This document shows positions 10,384-18,893 of a stretch of DNA of 64,000 nt, in pieces. The number at the start of each line of letters is the position of its first letter. Within the stretch, counting starts at the first letter, position 1. This stretch comes from CBDANW01 sp965197825. GTDB lineage: Bacteria > Acidobacteriota > Vicinamibacteria > Marinacidobacterales > DATDRI01. A program made the translations under genes and the position numbers. The DNA lies in contig CBDANW010000003.1 of NCBI GenBank assembly GCA_965197825.1, positions 1,426,001 through 1,490,000 of the forward strand, given 5' to 3'. The notes under the pieces are model-generated. The model was not told the origin of the DNA. It made no database searches and saw only the letters and a list, made by a program, of their open reading frames with translations.

Positions 10384-10640
10384 GAGAGTTACGAGGAAGG
10401 CGGGGGCGAAACGCCCCGTTATCTGGCTGAGCCGGTCCGGCTTGCCCACCGGCAAAGCCGGGAACGAGTTGGCGTCCCTCGGCTACCCGCTTCACTCGGA
10501 ACGACCCACTCTGGAAGCAGCGAAGCGGGTCATCGAGCTCAAACCGATTGTCGTCGTCATCGAGAGCAACGGGCGGTCGAGTGTTGCGAGCAGACTGCTC
10601 AAGCTCCTCGAGAAACTGAGGGAAAGCTCTCCTCTCGATA
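10373..10640 (+). pseudogene. small unknown protein, 3' end lost
   Basis: The ATG lies inside the last codons of the HD-GYP gene (11-base overlap), which suggests translational coupling. The readable part begins MSSKRVTRKAGAKRPVIWLS and continues for about 85 residues with alternating hydrophobic strands and helices (ASLGYPLHSERPTLEAAKRV, then LKPIVVVIES). This layout recalls a degenerate receiver domain, but no phospho-acceptor Asp is seen. Around 10630-10650 the sequence turns into arginine/serine-rich nonsense at the edge of the DruA-like gene region, so the gene is probably truncated there. Function unknown. Confidence 0.45.
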
Positions 10641-10663
10641 GACGCTCTTCCAGGCGGAGCAGC

Positions 10664-11578
10664 TCAGCCCGCTCGACCTTCATCCACAACCCCGAGCTCG
10701 CGGCGAAACTCACGCACCAGCGGATATACCAGGCACCGTTTCACCGGCTTCGCCTCTTTGTTGTGTCGGTCCATACGGCCACGCCCAGTAGTCGATCCCA
10801 CGTCCATCCAGTTCGCCGCCAGGTAGCACGTCCCCTCGTTACGCTCCCTCTCCACAAACGTCTCGAGCAACACCGGCCTCACACCGTACGCTTCCTCCCA
10901 ATCATCCACCACCACTCGGGCTGCCAGCGACAGCACGTGACTCGCGAGGCCTTTGATGGAAAACCACGGCAGGATCAGGAACCGACTGTTGTTTACCACC
11001 CGCCGAAGGTTCTTTTGCCGCGTCGCGTCATCCCAACCGATGAAGCCGTCACGAGACCGAAGACGACGCGCTGACGACGAGAACTGCACGCACCCACTCA
11101 GCTCACGACGAGGTTTCGAGCTCCAGACCAAGTAACGCAGGTGTGCGCCATAGGCCACCTTGTGCCCGAGGTAGTGGTAACGCTCGACCAGTTCCCTCCA
11201 CAGCGCTCGCTCCTCAGCGTGCGCCACCAAGCCCAGAGTTACCGGCGCCACGTCCGATAGATTGCCCTCTCGACGAGACCCCTTTCGTCCAGCCTTCGTG
11301 TAGTGGATGCTCGTGGGGCCGCGACGACGGGGTAGCTCCACCAATCCCCCCGCTTCGAGCAAATCGAGGTACTCGTAACATTCCCTGGATTTCAAATTTC
11401 CGTTCGCACGAACCCAACCCAATGACTCGCAGATCGTGCTCGCAAGCTCTTGCCGCGACAGTCCGCATGAGTCGATGACCTCGTGCAGAATATTCCATTC
11501 CTCATCGGTCACACCCTTGCCGCAAAAGCTCGGGCGCTTCCACACCATGGCCTCCGTCTCGTTGCTCACCTGGGCCAC
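10664..11578 (-). CDS. DUF4338 / DruA-like protein
   Basis: A 304-residue protein with the hallmarks of the DUF4338 family, which includes DruA of the Druantia anti-phage systems. These are YHYLGHKVAYGAHLRYLV, the stretch LRRVVNNSRFLILPW, then LASHVLSLAARVV and DDWEEAYGVRPVLLETFVE, and near the end GTCYLAANWMDVGSTTGRGR. The start is taken as GTG 11578, with AGGAAAGGAG upstream. No druB-E genes or helicase lie nearby. DUF4338 proteins are also common as lone genes in IS-rich DNA. Both neighbours (10373-10640 and the esterase relic) are truncated toward it, so it sits in a roughly 1-kb insertion. I found no clear inverted ends. Confidence 0.75.
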   Translation of the reverse strand: MAQVSNETEAMVWKRPSFCGKGVTDEEWNILHEVIDSCGLSRQELASTICESLGWVRANGNLKSRECYEYLDLLEAGGLVELPRRRGPTSIHYTKAGRKGSRREGNLSDVAPVTLGLVAHAEERALWRELVERYHYLGHKVAYGAHLRYLVWSSKPRRELSGCVQFSSSARRLRSRDGFIGWDDATRQKNLRRVVNNSRFLILPWFSIKGLASHVLSLAARVVVDDWEEAYGVRPVLLETFVERERNEGTCYLAANWMDVGSTTGRGRMDRHNKEAKPVKRCLVYPLVREFRRELGVVDEGRAG

Positions 11579-11699
11579 GCTCCTTTCCTCCCAGGCTGAG
11601 ACTACACAGATGGTCCCGCTTTGTCCAGGACTTTTTTCCTTTTTGTTTCAAACCTCCGTCAACAACGAGCGACCCCCGGGCAGACTACTTATCGCATCC

Positions 11700-12231
11700 C
11701 GTCATGTCACGCACCGTTGCCGAAAGGACACGGTCGTGAGCGGCAGCTCCGCGGGCGGCCACCTGTCGCTGACCACCGGGATGCTCCCCGCCTCGGCCGG
11801 TCTGGAGCGCCAGTGTCCGGGCGAGGAAGAGCTGAAGGTCGCGGCGATCGTCAATTGGTACGGGATTACCGACGTGGTCGATCTACTCGAGGGAGAGAAC
11901 CAGAAAAGCTACGCCGTCGCCTGGCTCGCGGGCATGACCGATCGCGAAGCCGTCGCGCGCCGCGGCCGTAGAGCTCACGTACGTGCGCGCCGATTTGCCA
12001 CCGGTCATGACCATTCACGGCGACGCCGATCCCACGGTACCCTACAGCCACGCCACCCAACTCAAGGAAGCGCTGGATCAAGTTGGAGTTGCCAATGAGC
12101 TTGTGACCATCCCGGGCGGAGGGCATGGAGGGTTCACCCGCGAGGAAATGATCGACATCTTCGCGAAGATACGCGCCTTTCTCTCGCGGCATGGGATCTG
12201 GGACGGCCAACGCACGTCGAGTCTTCCATAG
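11700..12231 (+). pseudogene. alpha/beta-hydrolase (esterase) relic
   Basis: The C-terminal two thirds of an alpha/beta-hydrolase. The nucleophile elbow is GSSAGGHLS (GXSXG) near 11740, followed by AAIVNWYGITDVVDLLEG. In a second frame from about 11970 come the acid region TIHGDADPTVPYSHATQLKE and the catalytic His in PGGGHGGFTREE. A frameshift near 11965 separates the halves, and the N-terminal lid and oxyanion region are absent, cut at the edge of the DruA-like insertion. The family (BD-FAE / lipase-like) hydrolyses carboxylic esters. Not functional as written. Confidence 0.75.
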
Positions 12232-12236
12232 CCGCT

Positions 12237-12534
12237 ATGGCGGGAATCGGAGTCTCAGTCGGCGGGGCGCTGCTCCTAGCCGCAGTCAGCACGTTCGGAG
12301 ACTTCATCTGGGCACACTTCAGCCTGGAGCATAGACCCACCTACGGGCTCATCCACGGCGCGCTGCTCTGCTCCGTCATCGGTCTCTATCTCGGGCTCCT
12401 TCGCAAGAGCTTCGTCAGGGGCACGCTCGGCGGCGCGGCGATCGGCTTCGGTGCCGCGGCGGGTTTTTACGGTCTCGCCCGTTTCGCCGGCATGGCGGCC
12501 ATGTTCCCGCTTTGGATGGCGCTATGGATCGGAT
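12237..12534 (+). pseudogene. membrane protein cut by IS66 end
   Basis: Starting at ATG 12237, five bases after the esterase relic, the protein shows at least three hydrophobic segments (VGGALLLAAVSTFGDFIWAH, GALLCSVIGLYLGLL, GGAAIGFGAAAGFYGLARFA) and then MFPLWMALWIG. The frame runs into the IS66 terminus GTAACT at 12535, so its C-terminus is missing. I do not recognise the family. Confidence 0.55.
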
Positions 12535-13240
12535 GTAACTCCTCGCCGTGGCCCGTCGTGACAAGCGTGTCGGAATGTTCCATCGTGAGCAGTCTTGAAA
12601 GGAGTGCGAAGCGATGGAAGCGAGGACAGCATTTCGTAGGCGAGCACGTGAAGAAAATCGTGGCCGCACAGGTCGAGGGCGGCGTTACTCGCGGGAACAA
12701 CGTCGCGAAGCGGTGCTGTATCTGAATCAGATGAAGGATCAGGGCGCGAGCCTTAAGGGTGTCGCGAGGGGGCTCGGGGTGAGTGGCTGGAGTCTATCTC
12801 GATGGAATCGAGAGGAGGCTATGAGGGGTATCGTTCGGCGTGTCGAAGTCGTGGAATCGGAAAAACGCACGGAGATTACGCTGGTAACCCCGCGAGGGTA
12901 TCGAATCGAGGGTCTGTCGGAACAGCGGCTGCTGCGGCTTGTTGAGCAGCTGGGATGAAGTGGAATAGCCGTCGGGTGTCGGCGTGGGCGTACGCGGCGC
13001 CGGCGGATCTCCGCAAGGGCTTTGACGGTCTGTCGGCGCTGGTGATGAACGAGCTTGGTCGTGACCCGCTGAGCGGTGAGCTGTACTTGTTCGTCAGCCG
13101 CAACCGAATCCGCGCGAAAGTTCTGCACTGGGACGGGACCGGACTGTGCGTCTACGCGAAACGTCTCGAAGAGGGAAAGTTCGCATGCCTGTGGTCCAGC
13201 GGTGACGGCGAGCCAGTGCGACTGGCTCACCCGTGGCGAC
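12535..13240 (+). mobile_element. IS66-family left part (tnpA-tnpB)
   Basis: The left end GTAACTCCTC carries the GTAA tip usual for IS66 and interrupts the membrane protein gene. It is followed by tnpA and most of tnpB. Around 13236-13245 the IS sequence changes directly into a nucleotidyltransferase gene, so tnpC and the right end are absent. The 8 bases before the left end (GATCGGAT) cannot be matched on a right flank. Confidence 0.75.
12614..12958 (+). CDS. tnpA: IS66 accessory protein TnpA
   Basis: A 114-residue basic protein of the first IS66 frame. It has an N-terminal helix-turn-helix of the transposase-8 type (REQRREAVLYLNQMKDQGA followed by VARGLGVSGWSLSRW) and a short C-terminal beta region ending LRLVEQLG. 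The stop overlaps the start of tnpB by four bases (ATGA), as is usual in IS66. It is intact but orphaned, since no complete tnpC lies in the window. Confidence 0.8.
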   Translation: MEARTAFRRRAREENRGRTGRGRRYSREQRREAVLYLNQMKDQGASLKGVARGLGVSGWSLSRWNREEAMRGIVRRVEVVESEKRTEITLVTPRGYRIEGLSEQRLLRLVEQLG

Positions 13241-13305
13241 CTTCGATGTCGAACTTTGTTATCGTCGAACGAAGGAGAACATCCTCAATCTGGCAAAAGC
13301 CCTAA
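12955..13305 (+). pseudogene. tnpB: IS66 Orf2 protein TnpB, 3' end replaced
   Basis: The first 95 residues match IS66 TnpB: PADLRKGFDGLSALV, GELYLFVSRNRIRAKVLHWD and RLEEGKFACLW. Past about 13240 the DNA belongs to a nucleotidyltransferase gene in another frame, so the final residues (SNFVIVERRRTSSIWQKP) are not TnpB. TnpB is needed for IS66 transposition but its biochemistry is unclear. Confidence 0.75.
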
Positions 13306-13624
13306 GAGAACTCCATCCGACGCTACGCGGCGCCCCCCGGATCTCCCCTTCCGACTCGATGCGGAAAGCTTGGCGCTTGGCGCAAACTTCACGTTCGATA
13401 CGGACTACGGTCCGCTGGACCTGTTGGCGTGGGTCGAGCCCTTTTGGACCTACGAGGCGCTTCTACCCGGCTCCGAGCTAATCCATATAGGGGGCATCGA
13501 GCTGCGGGTGATCGGGCTCGACGATCTCATCGCGATCAAACGGCACATCCGCCGGTCAAAGGACCAAGCGATTCTGCACCAGTTGGAGGCGCTGAAAAGG
13601 CTTCGCGAGGAAGAAAAAGACTGA
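13240..13624 (+). pseudogene. nucleotidyltransferase-like protein (AbiEii-type fold), truncated and frameshifted
   Basis: Reading from TFDVELCYRRTKENILNLAK this resembles the small nucleotidyltransferase family with a (T/A)xDVDLCY metal-site strand. It continues LRELHPTLRGAP in one frame, then DLPFRLDAESLALGANFTFD and ELRVIGLDDLIAIKRHIRR in the next. The shift falls in a run of six C at about 13331; a seventh C would restore the frame, so this could be a homopolymer error. The N-terminal part is missing at the IS66 junction. Relatives include toxin-like nucleotidyltransferases, but no antitoxin is visible here. Confidence 0.65.
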
Positions 13625-13693
13625 GAACGAGCTTCCGCCAGCCTACGAACGGACCGCGCGTATCGCCTCGTTGTCAGCCCAAGACGAGGGCCG

Positions 13694-15094
13694 TCAGCCC
13701 ACTAGCCCGAGAAGAGCGGGGAGCTCTTCTTCGAGCGCTTTCTCGGCGTCTTCCTGTGTTGGTTCGATGGCGATGACGTCGAGCTTTCCCGAGCCCGCGA
13801 GGGGGCCGACATTATAGAAGATGTAGCGCCCGCGGCCGCTCGCTGGATCGTAGAGTGCGTCCCCGACACGCGCGAGGATGTCGGAGAAGTCGACCCCGAC
13901 CAGATCCGGATGGACGAAGTCTTGGGCACGGTACGGGAGCCGCGGGCTCCCCTTCTCTTCCATCAGGCGATCGACGAGATGCATCGGGATGCTCGTCCCT
14001 CCCCAACGACCGTTACATTCCACGAAGCGCACGCGGCACTCGCCGTGCGGATCACCCACGACCAACAAATCGAAGGAGCAGCGCCCCACATAGCCTAGCG
14101 CTTGAAAGCCCGCCGCGAGCGCAAGTGACGCCTCTCCTATCCGCTGGTTCAGCGCTCTCGGCAGCGTCGACGGCCGGCTTCCCAAGAAAATGCTGGTCCC
14201 GGCGGACAGAATCTGCTCGTAGACACCTTGTAGTTCCGGCGGGCCTAGCTCCGTCGGCGGAAGCCAGAGTTGAGTCGACGGCGTGATGGTCGTTTCCTCC
14301 CAACCCACCGCTAAGACGGTTTCTCGCTGATCCCACTCAGTCCGTTCCAGAAAAGCGAGAACATCCGCCTCTACGTCCGCGCCGCTCTTATTGCCGAGTG
14401 TCTGCGCAGCGAAGATTTGATTCCCCATTCCTGACGCGCACCGAGCCCGCTTGAGCGCGACGAGCTCGTGCGTCTCGGCAAGGTTCACGAGGTGACGGGC
14501 CATGGCCTTAGGATCGCTCGTGATGCGGGTGTCGACCAACCAGTCCGGGCCCAGCACGGCACGCACGGCCTCGGAAAAAAGCGCCTTGTCGTTGGCAAGC
14601 TCGGTGATAGGCGGCGGTGGTCCGATCACCGTGCAGACCTTCCCTGTTTCGCTGCGAACCCGTGCCGCCAATTCCCAGACGGGCTCGATGCTCATGTAGG
14701 GATGGATCGCCAGGCCATTCGGAGCGGCGCGCTCCACGATCCGCTGGAAGGCATGCCCCGTGAGGCATGCGCGCGTGACGGCAATCGCCTCGGTGACCAC
14801 GTCGGCGACGATGCTTTCGGGGTGGCCAAGTCCCAGTCGATCCTGGCAATAGGCCTCGTAGGCGGCCAACGGCTGCGTGACCGAAGCAAAGAGATCGCCA
14901 TCGCTCGCTCTCACGCGAGCTCGATGCTGATACTCTTCGACTCCCGAAACTCCAATCAAGAAGGGGATGGCGGAAACGTCGTCGAGGTACAGAGTCGGGG
15001 GTTGATCGACGGGATCCGACTGATCCCTTCCCCCGATCCACGCTCGGTCGCGGTAAGGCTCCGATCGCTTTGCGAGATGCAGCCTCTCGGCCAT
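13694..15094 (-). CDS. pre-ATP-grasp / ATP-grasp-like protein
   Basis: A 466-residue protein resembling the pre-ATP-grasp domain plus an ATP-grasp fold (PGM1-C-like). The N-terminal region has AIPFLIGVSGVEEYQHRARV and the C-terminal half has ATP-grasp features: VALKRARCASGMGNQIF in the position of the glycine-rich loop and VRFVECNGRWGGTSIPMHLV with the metal-binding Glu and Asn. Such proteins couple a carboxylate to an amine using ATP, often in peptide natural-product pathways, but no obvious partner is adjacent. It lies 26 bases after the dihaem cytochrome gene on the same strand. No strong ribosome site is seen at the ATG. Substrate unknown. Confidence 0.6.
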   Translation of the reverse strand: MAERLHLAKRSEPYRDRAWIGGRDQSDPVDQPPTLYLDDVSAIPFLIGVSGVEEYQHRARVRASDGDLFASVTQPLAAYEAYCQDRLGLGHPESIVADVVTEAIAVTRACLTGHAFQRIVERAAPNGLAIHPYMSIEPVWELAARVRSETGKVCTVIGPPPPITELANDKALFSEAVRAVLGPDWLVDTRITSDPKAMARHLVNLAETHELVALKRARCASGMGNQIFAAQTLGNKSGADVEADVLAFLERTEWDQRETVLAVGWEETTITPSTQLWLPPTELGPPELQGVYEQILSAGTSIFLGSRPSTLPRALNQRIGEASLALAAGFQALGYVGRCSFDLLVVGDPHGECRVRFVECNGRWGGTSIPMHLVDRLMEEKGSPRLPYRAQDFVHPDLVGVDFSDILARVGDALYDPASGRGRYIFYNVGPLAGSGKLDVIAIEPTQEDAEKALEEELPALLGLVG

Positions 15095-15119
15095 CGGCCG
15101 GACGGCGGTCCGAGCGTGG

Positions 15120-16019
15120 TTATGGCTCAGGGGACTCGATCTCGTTGTGAATGGGCGTGAGGGACTTTAAGTACGTCGCGATGGCCTGGAGGTCCGATTT
15201 CTCCAGATACTGGTAGCCGTGATCGATAACCTCTCTCATAAGTCCCTGTGCGTCGTCGCCCTCTGGCTCGAAGCCGGTCTGCAGGAACCAGGTGATGTCG
15301 GCAACGCCCCAGCCACCGATGCCGGTCTCCTCGTCGGGCGTGATGTTGGGCGCCAGCTCACCTTCCGGCCCCTCTCTCGAGCCCGCGAAGTGCATGTCCT
15401 CGTCGAGCGCACCGGTGGTGCCGCGCGGCGTGTGGCACTCGCCGCAGTGAGCGAGCGCGCTCGTGAGGTAGGCCCCGCGGTTCCATTCCACCGACCGATC
15501 GGTATCGGGCTCGAAGGTACCGGCATCGAAGTTGAGGAGTCGCCAAGCGCGCAGACCGGTTCGGACGTTGAACGGGAATCCGAGCTCGGGAGATTTGTTC
15601 TCCTGCTTCACCGGAGGAACCGAGAAAAGATAGGCCTTGAGGTCGAGGAGATCCTCCCTCGTCATCTTCGTGAACGCGGTGTAGGGGAAAACGGGATAGA
15701 AAATCGTCCCGTCTGGACCAATCCCCTCCGTCATGGCACGCAGGAACTCTTCGTCACTCCAGTCGCCGATGCCCGTTTCCGGATCGGGAGTGATGTTCGT
15801 CCCGTAGATCGTTCCGAAAGGTGTTTCGATGGCGCGCCCCCCCGCCAGGAACGTGCCATCGTTAGCGTAATCCGTATGGCAGCCACACCCGCCGGTCGCT
15901 TGGAAGATGTATTCACCCCGTTCGATCGCGGAGAGTTCCTCCTGCGCGAAGGAGGGAGTGAATTGCAGGACGGCGAGCAACACGAAGACCGTGCCGATCA
16001 AGATGCCTGAGCGAAACAT
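15120..16019 (-). CDS. dihaem c-type cytochrome
   Basis: A secreted or periplasmic dihaem cytochrome c of 299 residues with a signal peptide ending near SFAQEE. The first haem site is unusual: TGGCGCHTD, with only one residue between the cysteines (CxCH). The second is canonical, CGECHTPR. Two GTNITPD/PNITPD loops with ETGIG typical of alcohol-dehydrogenase cytochrome subunit or thiosulfate-dehydrogenase-like dihaem proteins follow each haem. It probably passes electrons to a terminal oxidase. The cytochrome c' gene ends 13 bases upstream on the same strand, so the two are likely co-transcribed. Confidence 0.85.
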   Translation of the reverse strand: MFRSGILIGTVFVLLAVLQFTPSFAQEELSAIERGEYIFQATGGCGCHTDYANDGTFLAGGRAIETPFGTIYGTNITPDPETGIGDWSDEEFLRAMTEGIGPDGTIFYPVFPYTAFTKMTREDLLDLKAYLFSVPPVKQENKSPELGFPFNVRTGLRAWRLLNFDAGTFEPDTDRSVEWNRGAYLTSALAHCGECHTPRGTTGALDEDMHFAGSREGPEGELAPNITPDEETGIGGWGVADITWFLQTGFEPEGDDAQGLMREVIDHGYQYLEKSDLQAIATYLKSLTPIHNEIESPEP

Positions 16020-16031
16020 GGCGTCGACTTA

Positions 16032-16505
16032 CTACCGTTCCCTCGGCTTACGGAAGGTGTCGTGGCAACCGCTGCAGGCTTCCCCGACGGCTCTGACTTC
16101 GGCCATGATGGCGGCCTGATCTCCGCCCTTGGCGACCTCGGCCAGCTTCGCGCTCGCTTGCCCCAGGGCATCGGCGGCCGTGACGAACTCGTCCCATTGC
16201 TGCCAGATCGCGGGGAGCGCCCGGGATTCATCGGACATGACTTCCTGCTCGAAAGCACTGGCCACGAGCTGGCTCTCTCGTTGGAGTGTCTCCGCGTGCG
16301 CGACGATGTGCTCGTTGCCCCCAGAAAGGTTGAACTTCAGGACGTCATTGATGGCCCCCATGCTGGCCCCATTGACCCTCATGATCTTCCCGCGATAGGC
16401 AACGACGCCCTCTTCCTCGCCCTGAGCGAGAACCACTCCGGCCGCCGCAATCAAAACGACGAGACCGATCCACGCAACCAGAGTCGTGTGCGAACCCTTA
16501 TCCAT
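16032..16505 (-). CDS. cytochrome c' (class II)
   Basis: A 157-residue class II cytochrome c. The protein starts with a signal peptide (LVVLIAAAGVVLAQG), then a four-helix bundle, with the single haem motif CSGCHDTFRK at the extreme C-terminus, as the class requires. An RGKIMRVNGASMGAI helix precedes it. Cytochromes c' bind nitric oxide or act in periplasmic electron transfer. It is the first gene of the leftward group that includes the dihaem cytochrome. Confidence 0.85.
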   Translation of the reverse strand: MDKGSHTTLVAWIGLVVLIAAAGVVLAQGEEEGVVAYRGKIMRVNGASMGAINDVLKFNLSGGNEHIVAHAETLQRESQLVASAFEQEVMSDESRALPAIWQQWDEFVTAADALGQASAKLAEVAKGGDQAAIMAEVRAVGEACSGCHDTFRKPRER

Positions 16506-17252
16506 AGCCTCTCCTTCGTGCTCGTTCGAGCCCAGTTTCTTGAGTCAAGCTCCGGCCACAGTCTAACGGTTTGCGTGAAACAGGGAAAGCGCCTCTTTGA
16601 CTTTCCCGAGGGGGTCCGTTATTCTCAAAAGAGCGTTCTCGTTACGACATTTCATTCTAAACAAGTAACATCTGCGGCCACAGTTCCGGGGGATGTCCCG
16701 GCCGCTGTTGAATTTGGTCGGGTAGCGGCGGCACCTGTGAATACTCTTAGGCAGCAAACTCATCGTGTCAAGAGATTTCTGTTTGCTTCTAAGCGCGTGA
16801 ACGAGAGCGCCCATATGGCGATAGCCTTTGATACGCCGGAACTTTTTCTGCGCGGTGACGACGCCAAGAGCGGTCCATCGGCGAACCATGGAAGGACTCT
16901 ACCAACGCTTGACGTTTCTCGATACTCTGCGAATGGTTCCGTTGAGATTCTCAATGGCGTTCGTCGTGGCAAGAGACTGGCGAAGTAAGGCGGGCAGCGC
17001 GAGCTTCACGACCGTGAGTGTCTCTTCCATCCCTTCACGAAGGCTTCCGGCAGCTTCGTCGTAGCCGTTTCGCTCGAGCCACGACACCAATGCCTGAAGT
17101 CGCTTGCGCGCCTTGTCGGCACTCTTGCACTTGTAGGCTTCCTTCATCGTCTGGAGCACGTAGGCGTGACGAGACTTGGGAAGGTACGAGCGAAGATTCC
17201 GGAGTTTATGGATCTGGCACCTGACCTTGCCCAGGAAAAGTGGACAGGTTGA

Positions 17253-18125
17253 TTATCTCGCATGAGCCGTTTTGAGGTCATGAATCCGTTCGAACACCAT
17301 TGGGCTGTTGTAATCGAGTGACGAGTGGAGTCGATACGGATTGTAGAACCCCTCGATGTAGCTCGCGACCGCGTCTTTGGCCATACGTCGTGTTGGCCAA
17401 CTACACCGGTGGAGGAGCTCGGGCTTGAGCGTGCCTAAGAAGCTCTCGGTCACGGCGTTGTCCCAGCAATCACCCTTGCGGCTCATCGAGCACACGATGC
17501 CGTACTCATCGAGCACGGCCTGGTAGGTCGCAGCCGCGTATTGAGTACCACGGTCTGAATGATGCACCAAGCCACTTTCCGGCAGGCGGCGCCCCAAGGC
17601 CATGTGAAGCGCCTCGAGAGCAAGCTCCGCGCGCAGGTGGGGCTGCATCGCCCAGCCTACGACACGACGCGAGAACAGATCGAGGATGACCGCCAAGTAG
17701 AGCCAGCCTTCCCAAGTCCGGATGTAGGTTATGTCCGTCACCCAGAACTGGTTCGGTCGTTCGGCTTCGAAGTTCCGGCCGAGCACGTTGGGTGCGATGG
17801 GGCGATCGTGCTTGCTGTCGGTCGTGCGGCGAAAACGCTTGCTGGGCAGACCCTGCAGGCCCATCTCACGCATCAGCCGTGCCACTCGCTGCTTGCCTAC
17901 CTCGACGTTCTCCCCGTCAAGCTGGCGACGTACACGCTCCCTGCCGTAGGTACCACGGCTATGGGCGTGGATCGCTTGGATGCGCAGCTTCAGCTTCCCA
18001 TCCTCACACTGTCGCTTGCTGGGCGCGCGCTTCATCTGAGCGTAGTAGCCGCTGGTCGATACCCTCAGAACTCGGCACATCACCCGCACCGGGTAGTTGG
18101 CCCGCTCCGCGTGAATGAATCTCAT
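17253..18125 (-). CDS. IS3-family transposase, OrfB (integrase core)
   Basis: A 290-residue OrfB with an N-terminal HTH_21 region (HAHSRGTYGRERVRRQL) and an rve integrase core. DDE residues are visible: Asp in FWVTDITYIRTWEGWLYLAV, Asp in VHHSDRGTQYA and Glu in WDNAVTESFLGTLK. It is normally made as an OrfAB fusion by -1 frameshifting. Compared with I2 and I3 it lacks two residues (Lys-Phe) after MRF, because of a 6-bp difference. One substitution, TLKPELL instead of TLKTELL, also distinguishes it. The gene is intact. Confidence 0.93.
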   Translation of the reverse strand: MRFIHAERANYPVRVMCRVLRVSTSGYYAQMKRAPSKRQCEDGKLKLRIQAIHAHSRGTYGRERVRRQLDGENVEVGKQRVARLMREMGLQGLPSKRFRRTTDSKHDRPIAPNVLGRNFEAERPNQFWVTDITYIRTWEGWLYLAVILDLFSRRVVGWAMQPHLRAELALEALHMALGRRLPESGLVHHSDRGTQYAAATYQAVLDEYGIVCSMSRKGDCWDNAVTESFLGTLKPELLHRCSWPTRRMAKDAVASYIEGFYNPYRLHSSLDYNSPMVFERIHDLKTAHAR

Positions 18126-18460
18126 TCGCTTTCCTTCGCGAAGAAGGCCGCCGCCTTTTTTAATATTTCTCGCTCTTGCTCCAACGTACGCACTCGACGC
18201 CGTAGCGAACGGAGCTCATCACGTTCCGCCGTCGTCAGAGCCTCGCGTGGACCTTCACCGTGATCAACTTTGTATTGTTTCACCCAGTTTCGAAGGGCCG
18301 ATTCCGTCAGGTCCAGTTCCTTAGCAACCTGGCCGATGCTGCGCTCGCCCTCCCTGAACAGCCAGACCGCTTCCTTCTTGAACTCCCCCGTGAACTTCCT
18401 GCGTCGTCGTTCTCCCATGGACGCCTCCAGGCGCATTGTCGCGCCTCGGTTGATGTCCAC
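18122..18460 (-). CDS. IS3-family OrfA (helix-turn-helix)
   Basis: A 112-residue OrfA with a transposase-8 helix-turn-helix (GERRRRKFTGEFKKEAVWLF, then IGQVAKELDLTESALRNWVK) and a C-terminal leucine zipper (LRSLRRRVRTLEQEREILKK). Its stop overlaps the OrfB start. A run of A residues (ATTAAAAAAGG, near 18155) is a plausible -1 slippery site for making OrfAB. It differs from I3 by Trp for Arg in KEAVWLF. The likeliest real start is MGERRRRK or MRLEASMG. Confidence 0.88.
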   Translation of the reverse strand: MDINRGATMRLEASMGERRRRKFTGEFKKEAVWLFREGERSIGQVAKELDLTESALRNWVKQYKVDHGEGPREALTTAERDELRSLRRRVRTLEQEREILKKAAAFFAKESE

Positions 18461-18893
18461 AAAACCCGGGCAGGGTCAATCCCCCAAAACGTCGACGAGT
18501 GCCTTGCGGATGCCTTTGCTTCCGTCCACTACGCAGAGAATCGACTCATCGACGCGCAAGCCTCGCTCGAGAAGGTCCTGCAACATCGCGGTGCACACCC
18601 GAGAGTTCTCCGTCGAGCCCAGCCATATACCCAGGGGCACCTTCGTTCCATCTATTGTGATACCGAGAGTTACGACGACGGTCTGTCCGGCCACCTCAAG
18701 GCCATCCAGCATCAGTGCCGCGAGCTCGAACTCCTCTAGCCGCCGAGACAGGTATTCCTCGAGCTTCTTAGTCGTCTGGCTCACGAGGTGACGGCTGGCG
18801 GCACTCTTACTCGTGCCACGAGACTTCAACTTGGCCGCGGGTTTGTCCAGACTCGATTCGTAATTTCGGGTCGATACCCCCACCAAGATCTGA

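Larger units (their letters stand above)
17222..18478 (-). mobile_element. IS3-family copy I1
   Basis: A 1257-bp element with ends TGACCTTGCCC and (complement) TGACCCTGCCC. It carries two overlapping frames, orfA and orfB. It is six bases shorter than copies I2/I3 at the start of orfB. Unlike them it lacks a matching 3-bp duplication (ACC left, ATC right), and about 17 bases of element A present in A3 are missing at the junction. Confidence 0.92.

Noticed and set aside
10664..11578. A full Druantia defence system
   Set aside because: Only a DruA-like gene is present; no DruB-E homologs or large helicase lie on either side.
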